Assembly: GCA_028564705.1 (NCBI GenBank)
Contig: JAPXFQ010002755.1
Location: forward strand, 310,001-374,000
Source: Apricaphanius iberus
Taxonomy: Eukaryota > Chordata > Actinopteri > Cyprinodontiformes > Aphaniidae
Direction: 5' to 3'
Length of the DNA: 64,000 nt
In this document: positions 23,935-35,939 of the stretch, one piece after another
Position numbering within the stretch: the stretch's first letter is position 1
Layout of the letters: every line of letters begins with the position of its first letter
Notes under the pieces: model-generated
What the model saw: the letters and a program-made list of their open reading frames with translations, nothing else
The model's database searches: none
Told to the model about the DNA's origin: nothing
Translations under genes and position numbers: made by a program

Positions 23935-24060
23935 CCATCCATCCATCCATTATCTTAGCCGCTTATCCAATTCAGGGTCGCGGGGGCAGCTGGAGCCTAT
24001 CCCAGCAGTTAACAGGCGTAAGGCAGGGTACACCCTGGACAGGACGCCAGTCTGTCGCAG
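23935..24060 (-). mobile_element. Truncated SINE with 12 bp target duplication
   Basis: On the minus strand this is the 3' part of the tRNA-derived fish SINE also seen at 49683 and 55828. It reads CCAGGGTGTACCCTGCC, then GGGATAGGCTCCAGCTGCCC, and ends in the GGATGGATGGATGG tail. It is flanked by a perfect 12 bp direct repeat, GAGGGGAGTAGT at 23923-23934 and 24061-24072, the target-site duplication of LINE-mediated insertion. The tRNA-like head is missing (5' truncation). Confidence 0.85.
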
Positions 24061-24529
24061 GAGGGGAGTAGTGCTTAGGATTAATAAGAAAACATTAGTT
24101 AAATGCAGGACTTTTGGGGCACATCATGACTTGGTGGGAAATCTCCTGTCCTGATTGACTCCCATTATATGGGGCATCGCAACTGGATATAAACTCATCC
24201 TGAAGGGCTCCAAGTAGCTCCAAACTTTTCTGGTTGAGTAACTGAATGTAATATTTGCTAAAAATAAGGACCAGGTTGAAAAACTACAAACTTTTCCTTT
24301 AACAGAGCTTGAATTGAAGCAAGATCTGTTCTGACCCTCATGGGATCTACAAATAGAATAGAGCATTGATTATTTTAAATGCTGAAAGAAATGTGTTGGC
24401 TTGAAATGTGTAATTTCAGTTTAGTTTCCACATTTTAAGGTAGGATTGGCATGGGACCCCCTATGGGACACTGAGGATCTTATTGTGTTCCCTTGCAATA
24501 TTATTTTTGTGTTCCCTTACAAAGTTTTT

Positions 24530-25510
24530 TTTTTCTCTTAGAATAAATAAGCAAATACACCCAGGTCTAAGTAGAAGCAACACATTTTGTTGTACACCTA
24601 CCCCTTTTACATACATAAATGAAACCAAGCCAGATACGTTTAAAGTTAATAAGTAGACTTAAAACTTCTCAACATCACACAGTGCATAATCCAAAGAAAA
24701 TACATTTTTAGTTAACATCGTTTTCCCTAATATAACAAGAAATGTTACTTTCTTTGTAAAGTTTATTTATACTTGGTTCATCAAATAATAAAGTACCTCC
24801 CAACTTACAAGCGGATTTCATCATTTTAAACAAGTTTTGGGCCTGCTGAGGCAGAAGTTTCTTTCTGCTTTGTTGATAACTTTAATTGTAGTGTAGTAAA
24901 TTAAGTCTCTAAACTTCAAAATGTTCGGCTTTGCAGATTATTGGCTCTGTTGGCTCACAATAAGATTTCCTACTAATAATTCTTATAGCTTTCGTTTGCA
25001 ATAAAGATATAGCATTTGTTTTGGTTTTAGATGTATTTCCCCAAACCTCAATGCAATATGTCATCCTAGAGTATTGATGAATTATATAAAATAATTAATA
25101 AATATTGAGGTAGGATGTATTGCATTTGATATAAAACTGCTGTAGGTTTTGACAGTTTAAGATTTATGTAATTAACATGTGATTTACAATTTAATGTGTT
25201 GTCAATAATAATTCCAATAAATATCAATATCAATTTTAGCTATATCTATTTTTAACTATTATCCAATTATGTGCCAATACTATAATGCTGTACCCTTGTT
25301 GCTTGTTCAATAATATAGAATGATCCATAGTGTCCAAGGCTTTCTGTAAATCAAACAAAATACCCCAACTGTGTATTGCCTTTTCCATGTTGCATTTGTT
25401 ATACTATATGTTCATTGAAATCCATTAAAGCTAGTGAGCTGGATAGATTTTTCCCAAAACCAGATTGCTGTTCAGAAATGATTTGATGTTCAAATTTGTT
25501 TTAAATTCTA
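24530..25510 (-). pseudogene. Degenerate LINE reverse transcriptase
   Basis: Read on the minus strand, scattered frames give recognisable pieces of a CR1/L2/jockey-type reverse transcriptase in the right order. QSGFGKNLSS (near 25460) matches the FRKNHST region. ALDTMDHSILL (near 25330) matches the AFDTVDHxILL catalytic motif A. FIGIIIDNTLNCKSHVNYI (near 25215) matches FLGVxIDxxLxWxxHI. YCIEVWGNTSKT...LLQTKAIRIIS (near 25050-24960) is the C-terminal YCxEVWGNT...QKRAIRII block. The catalytic ADD box and motif B are deleted between the second and third pieces. Many stops and shifts make it a fossil. It ends immediately before the hAT-like MITE. Confidence 0.75.
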
Positions 25511-25596
25511 ATAATAAAGAAATCCAACTACAATCCGGAAAACTATGCTTGTCGCTGCATTTAAACATTGGAATCACTTTAGCTAGTTTCGTTTTT

Positions 25597-25912
25597 GAAG
25601 GAAATCAGTATCAGATAGTTAACAGATACCATGAACTGATACTTAAAATGTAGAAACTGCAATATTTTCACAGAAAATGTCTATGTTAATTTGAATTTTT
25701 TTGTAGTCCTTTTTTAAAGATTTAAAAATAAAATCTAATTCATTACCATTTGTAGTAACAAGCAGAGAAGAAAATAAAACCTGCCTTCCAATTCATTGCA
25801 ATTTTTATGTGGTCGAAGTATCAGCATTGGTAATCGGTATCGGTAAGTATTCAGATTCAAGTATTGGTATCATATCAGTTTAAAAAATGTGTTATGGTTG
25901 CATCCCAATAAG
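25597..25912 (+). mobile_element. hAT-like MITE, left end lost
   Basis: The same family and orientation as the complete element at 42960-43313. Shared blocks are ACAGATACCATGAACTGATACTTAAAATGT, TTTTCACAGAAAATGT, ACAAGCAGAGAAGAAAATAA and CAATTCATTGCAATTTT, with the right terminus GGTTGCATCCCA at 25897. The TAGGGATGCACC left terminus has decayed. Non-coding. Confidence 0.7.
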
Positions 25913-28900
25913 TTACATATGTAAATAAAGGGTTTCATGATACAATCAATTAAACTTTTTTTGTACAACAGTTGACTTACTAGTTATTAACTGTGTGAAG
26001 TATTTCGTACTCATTAGTTTCTTGAATAAACTTTGAATCAGAAATTATATTGTATTGTATTGTATTGTACTGTATTATCAGTGTTACTGGAAGACATATT
26101 AATGTGTATACAAACACACAAGCAATAACTGTTTGTGTGTGAAAGTAGCCTTTGTATGTAATTGTGAAGCACAGCAGAATGTTCATTTACTGCATTTTAA
26201 AACAAATGAGTTTTAAAAATCTGTGCATGGTATTGATTTTAATTATGTATCAGACTGTGACTTGCATTGGGAAACATCTGTTCTTAAACATCCCAATTTG
26301 CATTGGGAAAAAAAAAATCTGGTTAGGACATTGCAACATTAATGCTATGTAAATATTTTAAAGCACAACTATAAAACATTAAATACTTACTTGTAAGGTC
26401 AAATAAGAGGGACAAGAGGAATGGAGTGTGTGTGTGTGGGGTGGTGGATTTTTAAACGAGAGCTTAATTAATTACAGAATGCATAATGTTTCAATGTTGA
26501 ATTATTAACTCTGGCTATTGCCTCATTAATATGTACCCCTTGGGGACTTCACTGCCATTGTTTCACCAGCGACCTGCTAGCTACAGGTCCTGTGGCTTTA
26601 TCATGGTGTTTGAGATTGATGGTTGACAAAGCAATTAATCACAATGTGGACAAATCATCCCCTTCGTAGAGGGGAGGAGGGGTTGTTTGAATTTTTAACT
26701 GGGATGAGGTGAAGCTTGTATTTGATTTATTATAAAAGAAAAAAATAAAGGTAAATTCTGAAAGCTTCAAAGGTATCAGTTTTTTAAAAGGTATATATAT
26801 TTCCCAAAATAATGTTTACAGCTTTTCATTTGAGACAAACTATGTATTTAAAGATTGATCATTTTCAGCATAGTGAAGTATATTTTTTATGCTTTAATAA
26901 TTCCCACATATAAAGGTGAGCCTTCTTAGGCCTGACAGTCTGATTCTGTATGGACTTTTGAAGCAAGACAGGAAATCGTTTTTAAAGTTCTCTGTTCTTT
27001 TGACCAAGTCAACGAATGAACTCTGTTGAAAACAGTTACAAAAGCATTAGAAGCTCCCACTACTATGAAATGATTTATGTCACCATATTTTTTGGCAGTT
27101 GTCTGAAGAAAGAAACCATGACAAAGCAACAGACAAAATACAGCTGAGCTGATTTTAGTGAGAATAATATAACCAGCTAACCATTAGATGCTAATAAGTC
27201 TGACTTAACTTATCACAAACTTTGAGCTTTCTATTGGTGCTAAATGTACTTTTTTTTTACTTTTTGTGATTGAATACATATGATATCATGCTTACATTTC
27301 ATCACTTTTTTCATTCAAAATAAAAAATACTTGTATTTACCTAACCTGAATAATTTTACTCTGAACACTTCCTTTTTTAGACTCTTGTAATTTTTTTTTT
27401 TTTTTTCATGGAAACCCACTGAAAGCGTTTTGGCTTTAGGACCATATTAGAATCAGACAAGAATATACAGTAAATGGTCTTATATTTTGGCTTGTCAAAC
27501 CTAAATAACAATTCTTGAAACATAAAGTTTATGATGTTTGTTTCACTGTACTTTTGAAAAGCCGCAGAGTTTCTATGTCTGCCTAGAAATATTATGTGTC
27601 TTATACTCGTTAACCTGATTTAGTTTATAATCTAATCTTGTGAAACGGACAGTACACTTTTTTCATTTTACGAGAGAGAAAAGAAAGTCTGTGTTTTATT
27701 ATTTTAATACATTCTGAAAAGCACAAATTGAGGTTTAAAATTGCAAAAAAGATTACTTCTCCTATTACTTAACTTTGCCTTAATGACATACCATTAAAGC
27801 AGTTTAACGTGAAATAATAATCCATTCCTAAAAACATGTCATTTTGTTATCTAATAACCATTACCAAATATTTGACAATTTCTCTTGTGTGTAAAGCTCA
27901 GTTCAACAAATTGACAGCATAATTTATAAATCTGTTTTCTGTCCATTTTAGTCCAATCCTTTGTTATAAAAACACATCTGCAGCATGGAGTCATCTTGAA
28001 ACCGTGTCCTTCTATGTTTTGCTACATTTGATACGTTAATTGTTGAAGTTACAGCCACAGTAAATGCATTCCATTATTTATTTAACAACTGAATGATATT
28101 TAGAGGCCGTATTTTGCATTGTGGTAGGCAGCGGGATACCATAATAAGATGTAAGAATTCAGAAACAGTTGCTGAAAGTTAACTGTTGTATGTTTGATAA
28201 TGCTTGCTTGTTTTCACCAGAGCGGTGATCCTGCAGCGAGAACATCACAGCGTGCGCAGACATGTTAACACGAGCCCAACATTGCCACATTGACTGGCCA
28301 AAAGGCCTACAACTCCCTGCGCCACTCGAACGGCGTTGTTTAAAGCCTGTCCCTGAACCCAGTTGCTCTGAAGCCGCCATTTTCTCTCCTTTCACTGCTA
28401 ATTACCATAGCCTCTCAAGAAAGTCCTCTGTTGCTCCATCTGTCCCCTCAGCCACTGACAGAGATGCTCTAATCACCTCACATTGCAAGGCTCACATGGG
28501 AAAAGCCTACACAGCCACAATGCTGCCTCAGATATAGAGCCGCTACTGGATGCCAATACCTCACAGGGGGTAAGCTATAAACACTGGCCGCAGCCTTGTA
28601 TGGGATATGTTCAGTGATGTGCACTGAAATGGAGCCATTTTATGTCACGGATCTCCCACACAGCCTGACAAGACTGATGCCAAGCGGTGTTTTCTATAAA
28701 GTATGTGTAACATGTGCTGAATATGCCGACAGTACATCAGTAGCTCACATCAAAATGACACTCAGAGGGATGAAGCTGTGCTTTTGGAGGGATATAGCAG
28801 GTGTACATTATGGCACGCTATGCACGCATGCATAACGCATCACAGCAGGAGGGCTTGAAACAGAAAGCATGTCTTTGCGTTAAAGGATATCGGTAATATG

Positions 28901-29970
28901 GATCAAACCGAATGAGGAGGAGAGAGGAGCAGCTTGTAATTGGAAACTAACTTTATTTCAAGCCCTGTGTGTGCTCTACAGCCATGCCTTCCCACATCCA
29001 TGCATTATTTAATCTTATTCTGTATGCCCTGCAGCTTGGTATCTCACCCTCCGTGCATTTGATTCTGTTATATTCACCCAGGTTGACATCTCCTGACTTC
29101 TCATTTTTGCTTTGCCCTCTTCTTGATGACTTTAATGTGCTCTTTTGTCGGGCACTGCAAGTTTCCTCCAGAAGTTTCTCCTGCAGCAAAGTAAAAAAAA
29201 AAAAAAAGAAGAAAAAAAAGAAGAGCGAAACTTTCCGGTTCTGCCAGAAAAGCCTTCTCATCTTGGCAGAGGAGAAGCTGAGTGAACTCTCAGATGATGA
29301 CAGCCATCGTGAAAGGGCAGATAAGCCCGTGTGGCGCTGCCTCTGATTGTATGTTCATCTCATTCTGATCCGGCCGCGATTCTAAGCCCCTGTCTTCCAG
29401 TCCTCACTCTCCCAACAGTTGATCTTCTGCATGTCATTGAAATCGTCTTATAGCTGATCCAGGAGACAGGGGGAAATGGGGTGTTTGTCACTCTACTTCA
29501 GTTTTGGCAAGGAAGTTCAGTTGTGTTACTTGTTCCGTCTTGTCAACGTGACTGCCGGCCAGTTGGCCATATTTTTTTTTATTGTAGTTCTTCTGTTCCT
29601 TTGTGGTTGGGCTTGTCTACACTAAACATTTATGAGGAAAAAAATACTTTATGGAATATTTTCAGTTGGTTATGCACAATCTTACTTTTATTTAGCATGA
29701 ACCATTAGATGTCTGAAACCTTATACTAGTATGTATTAATACATGTAGATAATGTCACATTTGTTGCTCATTTTAGGATCAGATGACCAAAGATATTTGG
29801 GGCTTGTAGAACTTGGTTGAATTTGTTCAATATAACTGTTGAATATAATATCCATTTATAGTGGGCATTTTGTTTTTTTATTTTGTATTAAAGTACATTT
29901 AAGTTGCACTGCAAAAAAATGCCACATGTCTAGAAGACAAAACCAAGTGTAAAAATTCATAACTAGAGAA
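25913..29970. other. Unique stretch, no gene seen
   Basis: Holds a (TATTG)n run at 26047-26072, a GT run near 26427 and A/G-rich tract at 29191-29223. AT-rich on the left, more mixed from 28140 to 29480. ORFs there (28262-28537, 28596-28835, 28969-29346) have no known relatives, and the longest runs through the A-rich tract. Candidate conserved non-coding DNA near 28200-28560, untested. Confidence 0.35.
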
Positions 29971-30475
29971 AAATAATTAGAATTAGAGATACTGTGTTGA
30001 TCCCACGGGAGGAAATTCACATTCTACGGCAGCACACACTAACAAGAAAAGGAATAAGGTGCAAGAATGCACATGAGGTAAAAGAAAAACAGCCATATAA
30101 CACTGGTGGAAAATAAAGTAGATAAAATACAAAAAAGATATTTTACAAAAGGAACTGCACACAAATAAATACAAATATGCAATAAACAATGGGGTGTTGC
30201 ACTCAGCAGGGGTTAGTGATGAGCCAACAGCAGTTAAAGTGTGGAGTTATAGTCTCACTGCGGTGGGAATAAGTAATGATGTTTTAACCACCCACTGAAG
30301 GAGCTGCTAAGAGCCTCCGCAGTCAGGTGCAGCGCGCGTGAAGAGTTGCCTAACATTGAGGTCAGCTTTACCAAAATCCTAGTCCCACCCACCACCTCCA
30401 CAGAGTCCAGCGTACAGTCCAGGACCGAGCTGGCTCTCTTCACCAAACTGTTCAGTCTCTTCCTGTCTCAGTCTT
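29971..30475 (-). mobile_element. 5'-truncated LINE 3' end
   Basis: On the minus strand the coding end reads RLNSLVKRASSVLDCTLDSV, then KLTSMLGNSSRALHLTAEAL and SSSFSGWLKH (30446-30255). These are residues typical of the C-terminus of a Rex1/CR1-like fish LINE (pattern LVRRASSVLDCPLDSVEEV). A 3' untranslated region follows, ending near 29971 with CCGTGGGATCAACACAGTAT-like sequence that resembles the usual GGATCAATAAAGT tail. The reverse transcriptase core is missing, so the insertion is heavily truncated. Confidence 0.75.
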
Positions 30476-31584
30476 AGCAGCTAGCAACCAAACAAACCCC
30501 AGTGAAATGCATTATGGAGAGTGATAAAAAGTCATTTTTTACAACTACAATATGTAAATTTAGATTGCAAAAACGTCACTTATATTAATAGTTTACTGGC
30601 CTTTATTGAACAATTTATTTATGCAGTTTAGTGAGGAAAAAGACATATAGTTGTTTACAAAATAAATTAAAAAAACTGTGGCAGATCTTACAATGTTGTC
30701 AATAACCATTCATGTAAAGACACACAGTCATGGTGATGAAGTTATAGTTGACTACAGCCTATTTGGTGATTCAGTGTTCGTGAATTCACCTATTCGGAAA
30801 TCTTTCAGTGGAACAGTTTCAGTATTTATAAAATATTTGAAAATGCAGCCTGGGCCACAACCTGGGCAGCTGAACTACTGTAGATGCATTTTTTTTTTTT
30901 TTTTTTTTTTTTTAACGTGTCCTGTCTAGCAGTATGCTACTCAGAATTGGTGTCTGAGTACCAAGTACAAGCCCAACAGTTTTATGCCATTGTACTTGAT
31001 GTTATTGGAAACCTTTAAAGCAGCCCATCCAGATCAACATTTCCTTCTTTTCCTGCGACTGATTTGCTGTCCCCCAAGATAAAAAAAATAGGAAGACTGT
31101 GGATCAGGGGGTCTCAAACTCAAGTTCTTAAATGACCTCCTCTGCAGGGAGTTAGGTTATAAGTTATTCTACTGATGACTTAATTATTGGAATTATTGGA
31201 ATTTCAGAGCCTTGTCTCACATTATTATAAATAGGGCTGGGACTTTATCATATCAACTTTCTTTCAATACAAACAGAAATTTCCATGTTCTCAAAGTCTG
31301 ACACAACTTTAACGCTAATGTTACACTCCAGCCCAGAAGGTGGCAGTGATGCACCTAAAGTTTGTTTGTCAGCTGCAAAAAGGATGCCCAGGAAACGAAT
31401 ATTGGAATTGTACCTGTTGAGGGCCAAGTTCCCACCTTCTGCGTCTTATGATTGGATACTGGTCCTAAATATTAAAATAAATAGATGGATCACATTAGGT
31501 TCAGGCATTGGTTGTCAAATATTAGGATTAGGAAAATATTCAAGTAAGAGTTAGGGTAGGATTAGGAGTGGCTGGATTAGGGTT
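30476..31584. other. Intergenic, poly(T) tract
   Basis: A T run of about 22 bases lies at 30892-30913. The 83-codon ORF at 30678-30929 ends in it and is not convincing. Around 31490-31580 there are interspersed TTAGG-type words (GTTAGGGTAGGATTAGGAG), telomere-like in composition but irregular. No gene. Confidence 0.4.
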
Positions 31585-31705
31585 TGTCGCTTCTGAACGT
31601 CTGCCTCAGGGCAGCTGTGGCTACAAATGTAGCTTGCGGAACTGTAAAACGCTTTGAGGGTCTCAAAAAGTGCTATATAATAATGCAATCCATTATTATT
31701 ATTCA
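31585..31705 (+). mobile_element. L2-like retroposon 3' tail
   Basis: GGGCAGCTGTGGCTACAAATGTAGCTTG followed by GTAAAACGCTTTGAGGGTCTC and AAAAAGTGCTATATAATAATGCAATCCATTATTATTATT is a common fish L2-type 3' end with an (ATT)n tail. Only the tail is present. Confidence 0.65.
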
Positions 31706-34027
31706 CATCCACGCTCTATGTCAGGAATGTGAAAGTGAGCGAGTAAAGTGGTCCAAAAAGTCTGATGTCATTTGTTAGCGACACAAGCCTAGTAAATAGC
31801 TACCTTTGGATTCTGTCCTCGGCAAGCAAGGGCAGAAAGGTCTTCACCTCGCCATAGCCCCAGGGTGGATTCTTTTGTACGGACATCTGGAAAGATACCG
31901 CTAAAAAGTAAAGAAGTGGCTACCACTATGTAGGTAGACGTGAGTGACATAATTTTACCGCACATATCAGTCCATAGATGGGTTTGTAGGATCACCTTGG
32001 CCTGCTTTGGACTGAGCAATAGGTTCGAAAAAAGGTATCGGCTCGGCCCAGACAAAGGTGGTGGAAATGTGCTAAATAGGGGCTGATCCGACACAGCAGT
32101 CCTCACTGGAAAAGGGGCATTAATGAGCTGTATATGTGACTTCAGTGTTGAAATCAGGTCTATCGCTCAGCAGTTGAACTATCCCTCTAAGTATGTAAAT
32201 GCGTGAAAATATGGGCAGTTGCTTCCTCCAGCAGCAGAACATACAGAAAAAAGTAGGCGCTGGGATGAAATCTTAATTATTAAAGTTACTACTTGGTCAA
32301 GCCGCTGAGATGGGATGAATAAAACAAACTGATGAGATCTAACAAAGGAGGTGTCCAAGGTCTGAATTATCTTTCTGTGAATTGGAGCAAACATGACTCT
32401 GGAATCGACCCGAAGCTCCCGAGTTGGTGAAAAGTGATACGGTGTAAAGAAAGCTGAAAGGTTTTTCCACTTTAGAGGGCACTGCTCCTCCACCACGGTT
32501 ATCAGAGCTTAATATTTGATTTTAGTTGACCATTTTCCATTAAAACATGATAGCCACTGTAAGAGTGACAGACTCAGGCAGAGGGAGCACCAGCTCACAT
32601 ATACCCCTCCTCTCCTCATGCACACAGGGAGGTGCAGACCCTGCTCAACGGAGTGTGCAGGCCGAACTGTTTCCTTCACTTAACTTGACATTTCCTGCTG
32701 CACTGTCTGAGGCTCGTCCTGTGTGTGTCACATCCATAACCCCGACAGTATGCACTGCAGAATGCTGCGCTTCCTAAATGAGATCCCAATGGGAAAACAG
32801 AACTGGGGGGAGCGGGTGGTGATGTAGTGGGCAGAAGGGGTGAGGGGCATTATCTTTACCGCTAATGAACAATTGTATAATTTCTATCAAAAGCAGTCAT
32901 AACGCCCGCGCTTCCTCGTCTTATCGCATCTAAATACTGTCACGATAAAGTGACTGTTAAAAGAAGAGCAGGAGGAGGCGGGGAGGAGGGGCTTTGGAGC
33001 TGTCAAGAGGGGGCAATGTGGTCAGGAGGAGTGCTAGAAAGGAAAGTCTGCCCGCCTTTATCTGCCATTTCCTGCTCCCTTCCTGACTATATTAATAATC
33101 TGTAAGAGCAGAGAATCACGCACGGCCAAGAGAGATAAAACATGAGCGACAAAATATCAACTTCCTGTTACAAAACTCAAAGCCATTATTAGAATATCAG
33201 GCACAGGCAGTAATTAATTTCAACTTTAATTACTTCCACTGTTCCCATAGATTAGATCACAGGTTTGAGATGGGTTATTAAAACAACTAGGGAAATCTGC
33301 ACTATAAAAAAAAAAGTTAATTTCTTCCACCCCATCTCTTAACCTGCTTGTTGAGTGATGCAATTACATTTTTTTGTGGTGCAGACGAGCGTTGACATCA
33401 TGTAGATTAGCAAGATCTCTTCGGATGGGAATTGGAAGACAACCGTAATGCAGATCTGTAAACAGCACTGGGGTTGTGATGTATTTATGATAAAGTCATT
33501 GTTTTTAACTCATTACAGAATGAAACTCTATACACTTGGTCTTTTATTATGTGGAGAATAAGACTGTTAATCTACCCTTTCTTATTTATCTTGTTTGCAA
33601 AGACCAATATTTACGCATTCTGCCACTGTGGCATTATGGTAAAACGTAAAAATAAATAAACGGCTCTATGTTTTTGGGATAAAACTGTAATTTCACAAAA
33701 AAGACATCAGTGTTTTTAAAGATGCCCGTGTTTAACTGACTATTACGACAGGAATGTTTTATACTGATGAAGGACAAAAGTCTTTGGGTCCATGCTTTAA
33801 AACATGTTTATAACATATATTTAACAAAGATTTTTTTCATTAGGTTTCTTTTACTTTTTAATTCACATATTATGATTTTTCCTCTCTTTTCGTTTTTCCC
33901 ATTTTTAATGGAATATTTTATGGAAATGTGTAAAAATAAAGTCTACGATGTGTCAATACATGGTAATTATATTACATGAGACTTTTAAATATCTTACATT
34001 TATGTACTGCGAAACAAGTGAAAGACA
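31706..34027. other. Mostly unique, possible old DNA transposon
   Basis: From 31780 to 32130 the sequence (GGCTCGGCCCAGACAAAGG near 32041, ending CTGGAAAAGGGGCATTAATG) resembles a fish MITE, but I could not pair its ends. Minus-strand ORFs of 105 codons at 31789-32106 and 32179-32496 fall here and have no known relatives. From 32540 to 33260 the sequence is less AT-rich and repeat-poor, with no coding sense. Confidence 0.35.
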
Positions 34028-34270
34028 TAGGGCCTGATTTATCAAGATTCTTGATAATCACCGCAAAATTGTGTGCAGCACTAAAAAAATGTGCGGGTGG
34101 GTTGTCGTCAATTTGCGGGTGATCTACTAAGATTGCGTGAGCAGTTCTTAACAGGCGTAAGTAGCACTATTCAAATGAGTAGTTGCCGCTAATGTGAGCT
34201 TCACCACAGCTAGAGAGAGGAGGAATAATGCACATGGATTCTATATGGTGCGTCTTTGGCACGAAAAAGG
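34028..34270 (+). mobile_element. Harbinger-like MITE, one end
   Basis: It begins GGGCCTGATTTATCAAGA, a terminus common among fish PIF/Harbinger-type non-autonomous elements, and continues with the matching interior ATTTGCGGGTGATCTACTAAGATTGCG. The opposite inverted end (TAAATCAGGCCC) is not found, so the copy is truncated, probably near the G run at 34268-34283. No coding sequence. Confidence 0.5.
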
Positions 34271-34717
34271 GGGGGGGGGGGGGCGGCATATATATCAGTT
34301 GTGTGGGAGTTACAAAATTAGTTACTATTAGGCTAGAATGATTGAATTCTGGTTTTCAATTGTCAGTAATGAAGGTAATTCATGCGGTGTACATGCGCTG
34401 CTCTCTGCTGCTTGCATACATCGTATTGCAGGGTAAGACTGATTAAAATAGCAGCATGTCTGAATTTTATTTTAAAATTTCATATATAATGCCAATTATC
34501 ATTATGGTATTGTATATCATTACTACATTTTACTAATTGGACTCCAAGAAGGTTAACCGCTGCGGGGGAAACTAATGAGAATGATAACTCACTGAGCACT
34601 CAGCGCGTCTAAGTGGCGAGGTGATGAGAGCGCAGTAAGTTATGAGTTATGTGTCTTTTGGGGAGAAAAACGGGTAAATGTTAACATAACGTTTATGGCC
34701 AAGTTTTCTGAGTTATT

Positions 34718-34788
34718 GTGTAGCAAAGTGGTTAGTGCAGGTGCTCAGAAAACAGAGGCCTTTTTCTGAGTTTCAGTCCCATCCCCTC
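34718..34788 (+). repeat. tRNA-like SINE head or tRNA relic
   Basis: TAGCAAAGTGGTTAGTGCAGG matches the A box of the internal RNA polymerase III promoter (TRGCNNAGTGG). AGTTTCAGTCC about 45 bases downstream is a decayed B box. The layout suggests the head of a tRNA-derived SINE. No clover-leaf with a clear anticodon could be folded by eye. Confidence 0.4.
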
Positions 34789-35073
34789 CTTTTTGAGCCT
34801 TATAGCGACCCAATTATCTTAAGTTGACCCAACTTTTTTACATTTAGTTCACTCAACAAAATTCTTTATTGTTAAATGAACCCAATTTAGATGAATGGAA
34901 ATGATTTACATAGTTATAATATAATATCTTCACCCAACAAGTATTTGTTTGGGTGAATGAAATATAAAGGCTACTTTTAACCTGCATGATTTTCCAGAGT
35001 GGTTATAACCATGTTTATTAGGATTTCAGCGGTTTTGTTCAAATTACTTATTTTTACCTGCATAATAATGGGT

Positions 35074-35215
35074 TGCATTTAGACAGCACTTTTCAAGACA
35101 CTCAAAGCGCTTTACAATTCCACTGTTCATTCACCCACTGGAGCAAGCAAGCTGCCCTGGGGCAGACTGACAGTAGGTGCCAGGGGAAGTGTCTCGCCCA
35201 GGGACATACCTTATG
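35074..35215 (-). mobile_element. L2-like retroposon 3' tail, reversed
   Basis: AGACAGCACTTTTCAAGACACTCAAAGCGCTTTACAATTCC, TTCATTCACCCACTGG and CAGGGGAAGTGTCTCGCCCAGGGACA form a familiar fish LINE tail in reverse orientation. The 86-codon plus-strand ORF across it is a by-product. Confidence 0.6.
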
Positions 35216-35638
35216 GAGTATACCTTGGCATGGCTACGCAAATAAAATAACACAAAAGGAGTGCGAGTGTTTAAAACAAGAAATTTGTTTTTATTTACAT
35301 TTGGTTAGAAATTTTATTTTTTATTCATTTTGAAATAACATTATATTCAGCCCTTTCAATAATCAATTGAAAAATCTTTTTTGCCATAACATCAACCAAC
35401 CCCTTCTTCTAATTGCTGACCAACCTTTCCCATGTTTTCACTTTTATTTGATTATTTTTCATCGATGATGAGGTCCAAATTCTTGAGGTCGGAGGTCCAC
35501 CTTCCCATTATCTTAATCATTATTTCCCCCACTAGATTCTCTGGGGGGGTTATTCTAAAATGCTAATATTACTTTTAGTCAGAAGAAACATGTTGAAAAG
35601 ATAAGATTATTTTAAAGGAGTGAGAATAATTTTGGGCT
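35216..35638. other. AT-rich sequence, no feature seen
   Basis: No gene or transposon body recognised. TTAAAGGAG at 35612 and TTAAGTGGACC at 35639 both resemble the left end of a TTAA-target transposon that may carry the THAP exon downstream. Confidence 0.35.
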
Positions 35639-35939
35639 TTAAGTGGACCTGACATGAAAATGTGCGTTTTTTGAGTTTTTTGATCATATCGTTTACTTCC
35701 CCCAGCCTGCCTACTGCCCCTAAGGGGTTAAAATTACTGATTAGTCTTTCCTTTGTCCCAGGCTATGTCTGACTACATAGTGAAATTAGCACTCAGAAAA
35801 ATACTGTTTGTCAGTTTGGCATATGACGACACGTTTCGGCATATTACGTGTTGGGTTCCCTGAACTACACCCTGCAAGTCCCTCCCTCCGCGGCGTGGAG
35901 AACTACGGTAACAGGCAAACAACAAACCAACAGTCCAGA

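Larger units (their letters stand above)
20623..24302. mobile_element. TTAA-flanked T2/Kolobok-like transposon
   Basis: The left end is TTAA-AGGAAAAGTT at 20623 and the right end, inverted, is AACTTTTCCT-TTAA finishing at 24302. The inverted similarity continues about 150 bp inward, for example TATTTTTAGCAAATATTAC (20668) against its complement near 24250, and GTTTATATCCAGT at 20731 against ACTGGATATAAAC at 24182. TTAA duplications with termini AGGRR are the signature of the T2 group of the Kolobok superfamily; piggyBac also uses TTAA but has different ends. The 3.67 kb interior has no intact transposase. ORFs at 20684-21464 are short and unassigned, and GGTATGTG at 21374 looks like a splice donor. 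It has been invaded by a LINE tail (22190), an AT microsatellite (23791) and a SINE (23935). Confidence 0.65.

Noticed and set aside
28969..29346. 125-codon plus-strand ORF
   Set aside because: Runs through a simple A/G tract that encodes a lysine run, and a competing minus ORF overlaps it. No homology recognised.
31490..31580. Interstitial telomere repeat
   Set aside because: TTAGG-like words are irregular and spaced by unrelated bases; there is no run of TTAGGG.
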